Assembly (NCBI RefSeq): GCF_001623075.1
Contig: NZ_LMCF01000211.1
Span: 1-54,723 of the forward strand
From: Pseudovibrio sp. Ad37
Lineage (GTDB): Bacteria; Pseudomonadota; Alphaproteobacteria; Rhizobiales; Stappiaceae
DNA length: 54,723 nt
Reading direction: 5' to 3'
The notes beneath the pieces are model-generated. The model saw only the letters and a list, made by a program, of their open reading frames with translations, had not been told where the DNA came from and ran no database searches. Made by a program: the position numbers and the translations under genes. Positions 45,030 to 54,378 of this stretch are shown here, in pieces; the stretch's first letter is position 1; the number at the start of each line of letters is the position of its first letter.

Positions 45030-45476
45030 TTAAATCAGGCAAAGCTCCTGCAACTCGCGGCGCATACCCTCTGGCATTTCGGCAAGTTGATCCCCATCCA
45101 GCATTGGCCCGCTCACATCCGGCGGTGCATCTGACACTTTCAGATATCGCCAGCCCTGAAAGGCACGGCGTGGCTGAAGTTGAGTCTGGTGGAGGAAAGG
45201 CTCCATCACAAGGTCACAGCGCTTCTTGCCGGAATCATCCTTGTGCACGCGGATATCAATCAGTTTCTGGCGAACCTGAACATTGCCTTTGATCACCCAG
45301 TACAGCGAACCACCATCCAGCAGCTCGTCAATGCGAGTCGGCACCATACGAGTGGTATGGATCTGCTCGTCACTCAAACCGTGTGACAGCGCCAGAATCT
45401 GTCGCTGTTCAATGTAATTCCGCAGCTGGTCAACGCTTTCCACGCCAACACAGAGTTTCACCAGATGTAACGTCAT
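45030..45476 (-). CDS. DUF1489 family protein
   Basis: A 148-aa cytoplasmic protein. The family pattern begins MTLHLVKLCVG and includes HTTRMVPTRIDELLDGGSL, YWVIKGNVQVRQKLIDI and DDSGKKRCDLVMEP. DUF1489 is almost restricted to alphaproteobacteria and has no known function. ATG 45476 is used because it starts with the conserved MTLHLVKLC; the TTG at 45485 is less likely. Confidence 0.9.
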   Translation of the reverse strand: MTLHLVKLCVGVESVDQLRNYIEQRQILALSHGLSDEQIHTTRMVPTRIDELLDGGSLYWVIKGNVQVRQKLIDIRVHKDDSGKKRCDLVMEPFLHQTQLQPRRAFQGWRYLKVSDAPPDVSGPMLDGDQLAEMPEGMRRELQELCLI

Positions 45477-45622
45477 AGCGCTCAAATAGCAGGAAGCTTT
45501 GGCTTTTGCCAGTCATAGCAGCCTCCATAGCTAACGCATTGCACAAACATATCGGTGATCGCGCAGCCACGCTCTCCATTTTCTAATTTGACTCGGTAGA
45601 ATGATCGCTCTACCAATTAATC

Positions 45623-46147
45623 ATGACTGATCTTGAACATTCCATCTGCACAGGCCTGGAAGGTGTATTCGCAACGCGCGGCTTCACAGCTCCTGGCGTT
45701 GCAGAACTCAAGCGCGGCTCTAATGTGAGCCTGCGCACACTCTACAAATACTTCCCTTCCAAAGAGCATATGATCATCGGCGCACTGGAAGTCCGTAATC
45801 AGCGCTACCTGTCCTTCCTGAGCGAGGCTGCAACCCACTCCCCTGATGATCCTCTGGGGGGCATTCTCAGCACCATCGAACATTGGATGGCAAACAACGC
45901 ACCACACGGCTGCATGGATCAGGCGGCCCTTGCGGCCTATCCGGACAGCGCACTCGTCAGAGAATGCGTTACACGCCACAAGCAGCAAACCAAAGACCAG
46001 CTGGCAGCTCTTCTCGGCCTTGAGACCAATGCCGGAGAGCTCTTCATGATCCACGAAGGCGTTGTCTCAACCTATCCCCTGCACGGATCCACCGTCTTCA
46101 CTTGGGCCAAGTCCGCAATTCAATCACTCACTCAGAAAGCAACATGA
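45623..46147 (+). CDS. TetR-family transcriptional regulator
   Basis: A 174-aa protein. The helix-turn-helix occupies about residues 15-50 (GFTAPGVAELKRGSNVSLRT, then YKYFPSKEHM). The C-terminal ligand domain is diverged. It sits 19 bases before an MDR oxidoreductase gene on the same strand and probably controls it. Ligand unknown. Confidence 0.88.
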   Translation: MTDLEHSICTGLEGVFATRGFTAPGVAELKRGSNVSLRTLYKYFPSKEHMIIGALEVRNQRYLSFLSEAATHSPDDPLGGILSTIEHWMANNAPHGCMDQAALAAYPDSALVRECVTRHKQQTKDQLAALLGLETNAGELFMIHEGVVSTYPLHGSTVFTWAKSAIQSLTQKAT

Positions 46148-46166
46148 TGAGCACCTCCCCACCACA

Positions 46167-47234
46167 ATGACTGCAGTAATGCTCACTGGGCACGGTGGCC
46201 CGGACATGTTGGAGCTGCGCACCGACCTGCCCTTGCCTGCCATCGGGCCTGAGGATGTGCTGATTGAGGTTCTAGCGGCTAGCGTCAACAACACAGACAT
46301 CAACACACGAAAAGCATGGTACTCACGTCACGACAATCAGGCAGAAGATGCCACATGGTCAGGCGAGCCACTCCAGTTCCCCCGCATTCAGGGCATAGAC
46401 GTGTGCGGACGGGTCGTCGCGGCAGGCGCTAAGGTCGATCGGGCCCTTCTGGGCAAGCGCGTGCTGGTGGAGCCCTGCCTGCAATATGCCAATGGCAAAA
46501 AGCTGGAGTCTCCATGGTTCATGGGATCAGAGTGTGATGGCGGATTTGCTGAATTTGTTTCAATCGATCACCGTCACGTCTACCCAATCCAAAGCCAGCT
46601 GAACGATCTGGAGCTGGCATCCTTCCCCTGCTCGTATTCAACCGCTGAGAACATGCTGACACGCGCCAACCTCAAAGCCGGAGAGACCGTTCTGGTGACA
46701 GGGGCCTCAGGAGGCGTTGGCTCAGCGGCCCTCCAGCTGGCACGCGCACGCGGTGCAAACGTCATCGCCATCTCCTCCACCTCAAAGACTCAGCTGCTTC
46801 AGGAGCTCGGAGCAAGCCGTGTGCTGGATCGCAGTGATGATCTGGTTGAGAGCCTTGGCTCCAACAGCATTGATGTGGTGGTTGATCTGGTCGCCGGCCC
46901 GCAATGGCCAGACCTCCTCGCTATTCTCAAGCCCAGGGGCCGCTATGCAGTCGCCGGAGCGATGGCTGGCCCTATCGTGGAACTGGATGTCCGTACACTC
47001 TACTTGAAAGACCTGAGCTTCTTCGGTTGCACCGTGCTGGAACCCGAAGTCTTCGGGAACCTTGTTGCTCACATTGAAGCAGGCAGCATACAGCCTCTGG
47101 TCGCGCAAACCTTCCCGCTTGCTGAAATTGGCAAAGCACAAGAGGTTTTTGAGCAAAAGAAGCATCTGGGAAAGATTATGCTGGCAGGCGCAGGCGATTG
47201 CTCTGGCGAGAAAAACGCACGCAATCTGCCCTAG
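46167..47234 (+). CDS. MDR-family oxidoreductase (quinone oxidoreductase-like)
   Basis: A 355-aa medium-chain dehydrogenase/reductase. The N-terminal GroES-like half has VLIEVLAASVNNTDINTRKAW; the NAD(P)-binding half has the TGASGGVGSAALQLARARG Rossmann loop. Zinc ligands of true alcohol dehydrogenases are not obvious, fitting the quinone oxidoreductase group. Start ATG 46167 lies 19 bases after the TetR stop; the frame continues upstream inside the TetR gene but this is spurious. Substrate unknown. Confidence 0.86.
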   Translation: MTAVMLTGHGGPDMLELRTDLPLPAIGPEDVLIEVLAASVNNTDINTRKAWYSRHDNQAEDATWSGEPLQFPRIQGIDVCGRVVAAGAKVDRALLGKRVLVEPCLQYANGKKLESPWFMGSECDGGFAEFVSIDHRHVYPIQSQLNDLELASFPCSYSTAENMLTRANLKAGETVLVTGASGGVGSAALQLARARGANVIAISSTSKTQLLQELGASRVLDRSDDLVESLGSNSIDVVVDLVAGPQWPDLLAILKPRGRYAVAGAMAGPIVELDVRTLYLKDLSFFGCTVLEPEVFGNLVAHIEAGSIQPLVAQTFPLAEIGKAQEVFEQKKHLGKIMLAGAGDCSGEKNARNLP

Positions 47235-47300
47235 CGTCCATTACGTGACAAAAAGCACATTATCGATTTTGAAGTAACACTAGAACCAGCTCAAAGAAAA

Positions 47301-47330
47301 AGGGATGCAGACGTCACATCTGCATCCCTA
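47301..47330 (-). terminator. Hairpin after the 35-aa membrane peptide gene
   Basis: 11-bp arms agggatgcaga / tctgcatccct with a 7-base loop; on the minus strand followed by ttttctttg. It also sits 66 bases past the MDR gene stop and may serve both strands. Confidence 0.75.
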
Positions 47331-47362
47331 CCAAAATCCGCGTTCAAGCAGTTATCTTGGGA

Positions 47363-47470
47363 TTAACTGCCGGCACCTGCAAATACATAAAGCAGCGCCA
47401 TAACGCCGCCGAGGGTTGCGACAGTCCACACAGTGAACCCCCAGCAGGACTTCTGAATTTCGTGATCCAT
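47363..47470 (-). CDS. 35-aa single-span membrane peptide
   Basis: ATG at 47468-47470 to TAA at 47363-47365, 35 residues. The sequence is MDHEIQKSCWGFTVWT followed by a hydrophobic segment (VATLGGVMALLYVFAGAG) that could span the membrane once. Length and layout suit a small inner-membrane peptide. A hairpin with a T-tail lies directly downstream on the same strand (47301-47330), and upstream of the ATG there is only a weak GGTG ribosome binding site. Family unknown. Evidence is the clean start and terminator plus amino-acid composition; conservation was not checked. Confidence 0.55.
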   Translation of the reverse strand: MDHEIQKSCWGFTVWTVATLGGVMALLYVFAGAGS

Positions 47471-47970
47471 AAAACACCGTTTAATGGTTGATACACGTGC
47501 GCCGAGGAAACCCCGTCAGCACAGGGCGCTCGGAATATCCCTTCCGTGATCAAAGCGCAACAGCAAAATGGCAAAATTTGGCTTGGCAGACTGCCACACC
47601 TTACTAGATATAATTCATTACTCATTCACCAGTCAGATATACCTACACCATAAAAACTCATATCTCCAAAGAGTTAGGGCTCATTAGAATTAATAAAATT
47701 ATCGATAACCATAAAAAAATTCACTCAAAATTTTTATGCAAAAATTCGTTCAAAACTCGACTTTATTGAGAATTGGGTACCTTACAGGACAACTCAAACT
47801 CCATTTTTTGACCATTCTGAGTCTGTTTTCACGCAACTTTGCCGGGCTCACACAGCCGCATATCATGCGCGCCCACTAGCCCCTCTCCGCAAATCATGCC
47901 AAACATAAGACTGTCCGTTTCCATCAAAATGGGCTCATGTCCGGACTCAGGCTTAAAAACAGAAAGACCA
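47471..47970. other. AT-rich non-coding region
   Basis: About 500 bases. The part 47590-47830 is very AT-rich with A- and T-tracts, consistent with promoters for the peptide (minus) and for the DUF599 gene (plus). No further gene or repeat recognised; the frame of the DUF599 gene is open back to 47839, but the residues there look like chance. Confidence 0.5.
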
Positions 47971-48687
47971 ATGCTTCAGATCCAGTTTTCCAACTTCATT
48001 GCCGTCCTCGTCTTCGTCTCCTCATGGGGCTTGTACAGCTGGCTGGCCTATCGAAGCCGCTGGTCAAAAAACACGCTCTCTCATGCCATGGATGCGTACC
48101 GTTACCGCTGGATGCGCGCTATGCTCAAACGAGAGGTCCGCATTGCTGACACCAATATTGCGTCCGGCCTGCAGCAAGGCACCGCATTTTTCGCCTCAGC
48201 CTCCCTTCTGGCCATCGGTGGCACGGTCACTTTGCTCAGCGCAATGGACGAGGTCACCGCCCTCGCCCGCACGCTCGACCTGCCATTTTTGGATGACCCA
48301 ATACAGAATGAAGCCAAGACCTTCGGTTTGATGATCATTCTGGCGTACGCGTTTTTTAAATTCGGCTGGGCTTACCGCTTGTTTAACTACACTACCATTG
48401 TCATGGGCTCGATCCCGGATGATTGCCATGAAGACAATGAAGAGGCTGTTGAAGCATCACTGCGTGCAGCACGGCTGGCAACCCTCGCGGGCCGCCATTT
48501 CAGCAACGGCCAGCAAGCGCTCTTCTTCGCAGTAGGTTATCTGGGATGGTATGCAGGGCCGTTCGTGTTCATCGGAACGACCCTGATGGTGACATTGGTG
48601 CTGCTGCGCCGTCAGTTCTTCTCAAAGGCGAGAAAAGCCGTGTTACCGGGTCCAAATACACAAGACCGCGTCAACTCCGGCGCTTGA
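47971..48687 (+). CDS. DUF599 family membrane protein
   Basis: A 238-aa protein with about four transmembrane segments. The pattern NFIAVLVFVSSWGLYSWL, then SHAMDAYRYRWMRAML and ADTNIASGLQQGTAFFASAS, is typical of the DUF599 (COG3821) family of uncharacterised inner-membrane proteins. ATG 47971 is chosen; upstream residues are unconvincing. Its last 76 bases overlap the end of the convergent adenylate cyclase gene. Confidence 0.85.
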   Translation: MLQIQFSNFIAVLVFVSSWGLYSWLAYRSRWSKNTLSHAMDAYRYRWMRAMLKREVRIADTNIASGLQQGTAFFASASLLAIGGTVTLLSAMDEVTALARTLDLPFLDDPIQNEAKTFGLMIILAYAFFKFGWAYRLFNYTTIVMGSIPDDCHEDNEEAVEASLRAARLATLAGRHFSNGQQALFFAVGYLGWYAGPFVFIGTTLMVTLVLLRRQFFSKARKAVLPGPNTQDRVNSGA

Positions 48688-49853
48688 TAAACTTTCACCG
48701 GTATGGGGAAGCCCTTAAGCGGATATGTCCCCACATAGGTATCCTCACAACAGCTGAGAACTTCCGCAACTGCCTGCGAAATCAACATTTCCTGATTAAG
48801 GCGCTTTGAAAGGTCGGCAATCCGTGCGGCCTCATTCACCACAGGTCCAACAACCGTAAAGTCCAGTCGCCGCTGACCACCAACATTGCCAAAGAACACA
48901 CGCCCTGAATGCACGCCCATACCAACATGGATGGCAGGCAAATCAGGAAACCCGCGCGCATTCGCAATCGTCAGATCCGCCATGCTTTCTCGCAGTGCCG
49001 ACATGGCTTCAAACGCCGCTATTCTGGCGCTTTGCTCATCCGTATAGGGAAACACCGCCAGAACTTCATCGCCGATAAACTTCAGGATCTCGCCGCCGTG
49101 CTGCTCAACCCGCGACGTAACAATGCCAAAATACTCGTTAAGCAGCTGCAACAAGGCTTTATCTGTCAGGTAATTTGAAAAGCCAGTAAAGTTGCGAATA
49201 TCGCAAAACGCCACAATCGCGTTGATGTGTTCCCCATCTCCCCGCCGTATCTCACCATTCATCACCCGCCGTCCGGCACGTGTTCCAAGATAGGTGTTAA
49301 GAATGTTCTCAGAGGCCTGCCGGGAATTAAACAGCTCACAAATCAGCGCAAGGGGAGCAGTGATCTGCTCAAACACGCTGATAAACTCATCCTTGAAACC
49401 ATCAGCCGCCCGCGAAGCAAAAGCCAGCCCATGGACCTCACCATCCGAGAACACCATGGGGAGGGCAACGTAATCCGTGTACCCTTGCTCTTTAAGCTCT
49501 TGAATAACCTTGAGCCGGTCATACTCATCATGATGTCCAAACTTATGCCGGATCATATGTCCGGCTTCAGTGGACCGTTTCCAAAGGCTTTGATTGTAGG
49601 ATTCACTCATCTCAGGTGTGTGCTGGAAATATCGCACACGCGGACCAACGCCCCGCTCCCAGATAAGCCCCTCACCATGATAGTTCGGATCCAGAATAGA
49701 GATACCCGTAGAGATCCGGTCCACCTCCACGCCTATATTCTGCAAGTGTTCGCCCAATGCCGCAAAGATACGACAGGGACGCCCCAACATTTTTGCGTCC
49801 TTGGACAGCCATTCCATTAAATCGCAGAGGGAAAAAGGCTCATTACTAGACAT
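48612..49853 (-). CDS. Class III adenylate/guanylate cyclase with N-terminal sensor domain
   Basis: A 413-aa soluble cyclase. Residues ~30-190 look like a GAF-type sensor. The catalytic domain (~215-400) holds the first metal Asp in FCDIRNFTGFSNYL, the second in GGEILKFIGDEVLAVFP, and the GVGMHSG-like GVHSGRVFFGNVG segment. The domain should be catalytic, making cAMP or cGMP. It has no membrane segment. Overlaps the DUF599 gene 3' end by 76 bases. Confidence 0.9.
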   Translation of the reverse strand: MSSNEPFSLCDLMEWLSKDAKMLGRPCRIFAALGEHLQNIGVEVDRISTGISILDPNYHGEGLIWERGVGPRVRYFQHTPEMSESYNQSLWKRSTEAGHMIRHKFGHHDEYDRLKVIQELKEQGYTDYVALPMVFSDGEVHGLAFASRAADGFKDEFISVFEQITAPLALICELFNSRQASENILNTYLGTRAGRRVMNGEIRRGDGEHINAIVAFCDIRNFTGFSNYLTDKALLQLLNEYFGIVTSRVEQHGGEILKFIGDEVLAVFPYTDEQSARIAAFEAMSALRESMADLTIANARGFPDLPAIHVGMGVHSGRVFFGNVGGQRRLDFTVVGPVVNEAARIADLSKRLNQEMLISQAVAEVLSCCEDTYVGTYPLKGFPIPVKVYQAPELTRSCVFGPGNTAFLAFEKN

Positions 49854-50169
49854 TTACACCCCAGAGACGAGCGGAGAAGAAGACCACGTAAAATCACCAC
49901 ACTCGCAAGCAAACACGGCAAAAATTCCAATATTTCTTATCATTTACTTTTAAACTCAGACATTTACAGGAATCCCATCAAGAAACTCTCGCCTTTTTTG
50001 CTAGACTTTCTCCACAATTCAACACACGCACAACGTGTAAATGCTTCAAATTTTAGAAATTTGTAGCCAACAACCTGATCAACTCCTATTTTCGCTCAAA
50101 AGTATGAACGCAGCACGCATCTGGTGATTGTCCATCCAATCACTGCGCTTTTAACCGAGAAACCCTGCA
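49854..50169. other. Intergenic region adenylate cyclase/thiE
   Basis: About 316 bases, AT-rich, with both promoters. A short hairpin gtgattg/caatcac lies near 50124-50144. No TPP riboswitch is seen before thiE. Confidence 0.5.
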
Positions 50170-50772
50170 ATGTTAGATCGCTTTTATTTGATCATCGATG
50201 GCACCCAATGGCTGCCACGTATCCTTCCTCTTGGCGTCAAATGTCTCCAACTCCGCATCAAAGACAAGTCAGAGGATGAAATCCGGTCGCAGGTCCGGGA
50301 AGCAAAACAGCTTTGCGACAAATCCGGCACAGTGCTTATCGTCAACGATCACTGGCAAGCCGCCTACGACGCAAACGTGGGCTATGTGCATTTAGGACAG
50401 GAAGATCTGAAAACCGCAGATTTCCGCGCACTCCGTTCCGCAGGAATCTACTACGGTGTTGCCACCCATGATGAAGCCGAGCTCGACACAGCTCTGGCAC
50501 TAGATCCTGAATATGTGGCCCTTGGTCCAATTTACAATAGCGCAACAAAAGAAATGCGCTGGCAGCCTCAGGGTCTCGAAACACTCAAAAGATGGCGTAC
50601 GCGCACAAGTAAACATCTGGTCGCCATCGGCGGCATCACTCTGGACCGCGCCAGTCAGGTCTTTGAAAGCGGCGCCGATTCCATCGCCACCATTTCCGAC
50701 GTCATCAACGCGCCCAACCCAGAACACCGCACCACCCAATGGCTCCAAGCCTCCCAAAACTGGCAGGGATAG
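50170..50772 (+). CDS. thiE: Thiamine phosphate synthase (ThiE/TenI family)
   Basis: A 200-aa TIM-barrel protein. The pattern LQLRIKDKSEDEI, VIVND in the form TVLIVNDHWQAAYD, GYVHLGQEDL, YVALGPIYNSATK and IGGITLDRASQVFESGADSIATIS covers the ThiE active-site loops, including the Lys and Gly-rich phosphate site. The start of the phosphate loop is conserved; the protein may be ThiE proper or a TenI-like relative. No ThiC, ThiG or ThiS gene nearby. It ends before a strong bidirectional terminator. Confidence 0.82.
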   Translation: MLDRFYLIIDGTQWLPRILPLGVKCLQLRIKDKSEDEIRSQVREAKQLCDKSGTVLIVNDHWQAAYDANVGYVHLGQEDLKTADFRALRSAGIYYGVATHDEAELDTALALDPEYVALGPIYNSATKEMRWQPQGLETLKRWRTRTSKHLVAIGGITLDRASQVFESGADSIATISDVINAPNPEHRTTQWLQASQNWQG

Positions 50773-50849
50773 AAGCACACTTCATAACGCGTCGTCTCTT
50801 TATATAAGGAGAGCGAACTTGCCCGTCACTCATCCTGACCCGGGCAGCA

Positions 50850-50877
50850 AAAAAGGCAGCCAAACGGCTGCCTTTTT
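50850..50877. terminator. Bidirectional terminator between thiE and the ClpP-like gene
   Basis: 12-bp arms aaaaaggcagcc / ggctgccttttt with loop aaac; a T-run exists on each strand. Confidence 0.92.
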
Positions 50878-50898
50878 CAAATTCCAGCAAGCAAGGTA

Positions 50899-51615
50899 CT
50901 AGCCAAGCTCGGAGACGTTGTTGATGACTTTACCAACAAGACCGTACTCGATGCCCTCTTCCGGGCTCATCCAGTAATCACGGTCGGTGTCTTTTTCAAT
51001 GCGCTCAATCGGCTGACCAGTTGCATCCGCAAAGATCTGGTTCAAACGATCACGCATCTTCAAAATTTCTTTGGCCTGAATTTCGATGTCAGTTGCCATA
51101 CCGCCGGCACCACCAGATGGTTGGTGAAGCAGGAAACGTGTGTTCTTAGTGCAGGAACGACGTTCTCTAGGCACTGACACATAAATCAGAGCACCAGCGC
51201 TCGCGACCCAACCCATACCAAGAATGCGAACTTCCGGCTGAATGAACCTGATCATGTCATGGATCATATCACCGGACTCAACGTGTCCACCCGGAGAAGA
51301 AACAATAACGGTAATCGGGTCGCTGCTAACCTGGGAAAGCGCAAGCAGACGGGAACAGACTTCCTGGGCCATCTCTTGAGTCACAGGTCCTGTAATCAGC
51401 ACTGTACGCGCATCAAAAAGATGCTTGTCCACCGGGATGGACTTGTCAGGATTCTTTGGCGCGTCTTCATCACCTTCGAGGCGAACTGACGTCGAAGCAC
51501 AAATGTCCGTCATGCGAATGACATGCTCCCTTATATTAGCTACCGCCCCACGCGGCAGACTGTGATCAAACATAACTAAAAGATACTGCGGCAGACCGCA
51601 AACACGCAAAGTCAT
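50899..51615 (-). CDS. Atypical ClpP-family serine protease
   Basis: A 238-aa ClpP-like protein. The catalytic residues fit Ser139 ([13 protein letters not shown], where ClpP has an AASMGA-type motif), His164 ([10 protein letters not shown]) and an Asp in the [22 protein letters not shown] segment. The N-terminal part (1-60) with [12 protein letters not shown] differs from canonical ClpP. It is separate from clpA and clpX. The start is uncertain: ATG at 51615, 51573 or 51513 are all possible; the last would give a 204-aa protein. Activity and partner chaperone unknown. Confidence 0.85.
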   Translation of the reverse strand: MTLRVCGLPQYLLVMFDHSLPRGAVANIREHVIRMTDICASTSVRLEGDEDAPKNPDKSIPVDKHLFDARTVLITGPVTQEMAQEVCSRLLALSQVSSDPITVIVSSPGGHVESGDMIHDMIRFIQPEVRILGMGWVASAGALIYVSVPRERRSCTKNTRFLLHQPSGGAGGMATDIEIQAKEILKMRDRLNQIFADATGQPIERIEKDTDRDYWMSPEEGIEYGLVGKVINNVSELG

Positions 51616-51879
51616 AGCCTAACAGAAATTCCCTAGGAAAAAGAGGGCGTTCTCCCCTCACTTTTGATAGGCTTTTCGGAAAGCCGCCGTTTCTCCACTT
51701 AAAATCAATGCATTATGCACATTTTCAGTTTCTTTGTTCCAACTTAAAGACAAAGGAATAACGTTTTAATAACCTTGCAACTCACATAATCGGTAAAAAT
51801 AACAATCTACCTATCGCTGATATAGACATGCAGGGGATGATGTCTAGTCCTTGGACACAGCACAAAGGGATTTTCGGGT

Positions 51880-53961
51880 TTGACTGGTTATACTGAAACG
51901 CTAGATGCCAACGTCCAATATCATTCGCCTGTCCCGGCGGAAGACCAACGGGCTTTTGCGCGCGTGGATGTTCCCATGTACATTGTTGATGTCAGCCAGA
52001 CCAAGCTTGTCTGGGCAAATTCTGCGGGCCTGTCCTTCCTGGGCCTTAGCCTGCGCGATTGTATAGACCCCTCCGGAACCTTCAGAATGGACCTGCCTGC
52101 GCCGTTCGATGACCTCTCCTATCAGCGCCAGCTTCATTCCTATCTGAGCCGGGTCACGGAAGAAGGCCGCATTACAGAGTGCATCACCGTAATTCCAAAC
52201 TCCCAGCCGGTCTCTGTGTATTGCTCTATCTCCCCGCAGCCATTGATCACGGGAAACCCTGCACTTTTGGTGCAAGTCATCTCAGAAGTTGGCAACGAGC
52301 CTGAGCAAGTCCGCAGCGCGCAGGTGCTGCTTTACACCACATCCATGATCAGCATGTTTGATGAGAACGGCAAACTCATCTTTGAAAACCCCGCAAGCCG
52401 CCTCAACCGTCCAGACGGCTGCGAAGACCTGATCAACCGCATGTGCAACCGCCGCGATTTTGATGCGCTGCTGGATGAACTGCGCAAAACAGGCAGAGCG
52501 AATCTGGTCTCACTCATGCACTCCTCTCAGGGAGAACGCTGGTTCGATCTCAACGCCCGCAGTGGATACGATCCTTATTCCGGCTCCAGAGCCATTCTGC
52601 TCAGCGCCACAGATGTCACCAAACGCCTGAAAGCAGAGCACGAAGTCCGCTATCTGGCCCACCATGACACCCTGACAGGATTGGCCAACAGATCCTTTCT
52701 TGAGATTGAAGCAGAACGCTATCTGGATGAAACCCGCATCAGTGGTAATCCCGGTGCGCTGATCTTCATTGATCTTGACCGCTTTAAAACAATCAACGAC
52801 ACCCTCGGCCATCTGGTCGGCGACGACCTGCTCGTCGTCATCGCCAAGCGCCTCAAAGAGGTTGTTGAAGGCATAGGCTTTGTGGCGCGTCTCGGAGGGG
52901 ATGAGTTCGTAGTCCTCATTGCCAACTTCGCAGATTACGACCTGCTCGACGACATCAGCCGCGAAATCAGAACCGCCCTGTCCAAGCCCTGCAAAGTGCG
53001 CGGACATATGCTGCAGGTGACCCCATCCATTGGCGTGTGCACCTATCCCGAACACGGCGTTGATCTGGACACGCTCATGCGTAAAGCCGATCTTGCCATG
53101 TATAAAGCCAAGGATCTGGGCCGCGACCGCATCTGCTTCTTTGATGTGTCCATGTCCCGCGAAGCGGAAGAGCGTGTCAGTCTGGAAACAGCACTGCGTC
53201 AGGCTCTGCGCAATCAGGAGCTGGCCGTCCACTATCAGCCGCGTGTGTGTCTCACAACCAATCGCATTGTGGGAGCAGAAGGCCTGCTGCGCTGGCACCA
53301 TCCAACGCGAGGCCTTGTATCCGCCGCCAGCTTCATCGAGATCGCTGAAGAAGCGGGCATGATTGATGAAATCGGAGACTGGGTGGCGCGCGAAGCCATG
53401 CTCCAGCAAAAACAATGGGCATTGTCTGGCCACGACATCGCAATCTCAATCAATCTGTCTCCGGCACAGTTCCGGCGCGGACGCATATCCCAGCGCCTCC
53501 ACCGCATACTGATTGAGACCGGCGCCTCTGCCAGATCAATCCGCCTTGAGATCACCGAAAGCGCTCTTCTCAGTGATGCCAATGAAACGCTGAAGGAACT
53601 CACCGCACTCCGCGACTTGGGCTTTACGCTGGAAATTGATGATTTTGGAACCGGATACTCAAATCTGGGCTATCTCCAGCGTTATCCGGTGACAGCCCTC
53701 AAGATCGACCGCTCCTTCATCGCCGACACCAAACGCTGGCCAATCGTACAAATGATTGTGCAGATGGGCCGTTTGCTGAACCTGACACTGGTGGCAGAAG
53801 GCATCGAGACACGAGAGCAGCTCCGCCAGATCCAAAAACTGCAGTGCCATGAATATCAGGGATACTTGTATTCCCCTGCCGTCTCCCCTCACACCTTCGA
53901 GTGTCTGCTCAAAGGGCAGCAAACCGTCACGTCTCCCCCCACAGTCGGCGCCTTAGCTTAA
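51880..53961 (+). CDS. PAS-GGDEF-EAL cyclic di-GMP turnover protein
   Basis: A 693-aa cytoplasmic protein. Two PAS-like sensor regions (~20-245) precede a GGDEF domain (~260-415) with intact ARLGGDEFVVL and no upstream RxxD inhibitory site, and an EAL domain (~430-685). The first EAL motif reads EGLLRW instead of EALLRW; the DDFGTGYSNL loop and EGIETREQ are intact. It probably makes or breaks c-di-GMP. TTG start at 51880 has a strong AAAGGGA site 9 bases ahead. Convergent with the ACT gene, overlapping by 9 bases. Confidence 0.92.
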   Translation: MTGYTETLDANVQYHSPVPAEDQRAFARVDVPMYIVDVSQTKLVWANSAGLSFLGLSLRDCIDPSGTFRMDLPAPFDDLSYQRQLHSYLSRVTEEGRITECITVIPNSQPVSVYCSISPQPLITGNPALLVQVISEVGNEPEQVRSAQVLLYTTSMISMFDENGKLIFENPASRLNRPDGCEDLINRMCNRRDFDALLDELRKTGRANLVSLMHSSQGERWFDLNARSGYDPYSGSRAILLSATDVTKRLKAEHEVRYLAHHDTLTGLANRSFLEIEAERYLDETRISGNPGALIFIDLDRFKTINDTLGHLVGDDLLVVIAKRLKEVVEGIGFVARLGGDEFVVLIANFADYDLLDDISREIRTALSKPCKVRGHMLQVTPSIGVCTYPEHGVDLDTLMRKADLAMYKAKDLGRDRICFFDVSMSREAEERVSLETALRQALRNQELAVHYQPRVCLTTNRIVGAEGLLRWHHPTRGLVSAASFIEIAEEAGMIDEIGDWVAREAMLQQKQWALSGHDIAISINLSPAQFRRGRISQRLHRILIETGASARSIRLEITESALLSDANETLKELTALRDLGFTLEIDDFGTGYSNLGYLQRYPVTALKIDRSFIADTKRWPIVQMIVQMGRLLNLTLVAEGIETREQLRQIQKLQCHEYQGYLYSPAVSPHTFECLLKGQQTVTSPPTVGALA

Positions 53962-54378
53962 CCCAGCTTTCGCGGAGCGGCTCAGCTCTTCCAGAGCAGA
54001 CAACGCATCCTCGGCCTTTTCTTCCGGCACAAAGATGTGGTCGTGATAATACGCAGCCACAACATTGGCAGAGATCCCCACATCTGCCAGTGCCTTGGAA
54101 AGCGCTGCTGTCAGACCTACAGCCTCCAGCGAACTGTGAACCGCAAGCGAAATACGCCGGAAGCACGGCTCAGTATCAACGCCAGCCTTACCGGCATTCT
54201 CAATGGAAAGAATAGCTGTCAGACCTTCATTTTCCCAGAACAACCCTAGTGGTGAATGCTCAGCCAAGGCTTCAACACTGCCATTGGGAAAGCAGCAAAA
54301 CACAAAGCTCTCTTCAGAAAGAGAGGCTTCCATGGAAGCGAGAAGTTCTTGCAAATCCAGTCCGCCGCGCATTGTCAT
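53953..54378 (-). CDS. ACT-domain protein (COG3602-like)
   Basis: A 141-aa protein of the DUF2241-type ACT group. The C-terminal half reads ISLAVHSSLEAVGLTAALSKALADVGISANVVAAYYHDHIFVP, which is the ACT beta-alpha-beta-beta-alpha-beta pattern for small-ligand binding. The role is unknown. ATG 54378 is chosen because a GGGAG site lies 9 bases before it; TTG 54384 would add two residues. Confidence 0.85.
   Translation of the reverse strand: MTMRGGLDLQELLASMEASLSEESFVFCCFPNGSVEALAEHSPLGLFWENEGLTAILSIENAGKAGVDTEPCFRRISLAVHSSLEAVGLTAALSKALADVGISANVVAAYYHDHIFVPEEKAEDALSALEELSRSAKAGLS

Noticed and set aside
50020-50169. A TPP riboswitch before thiE
   Set aside because: The conserved TPP riboswitch segments (CUGAGA and ACCUGAUC-type) are not present in the right order; only a short gtgattg/caatcac hairpin is seen.
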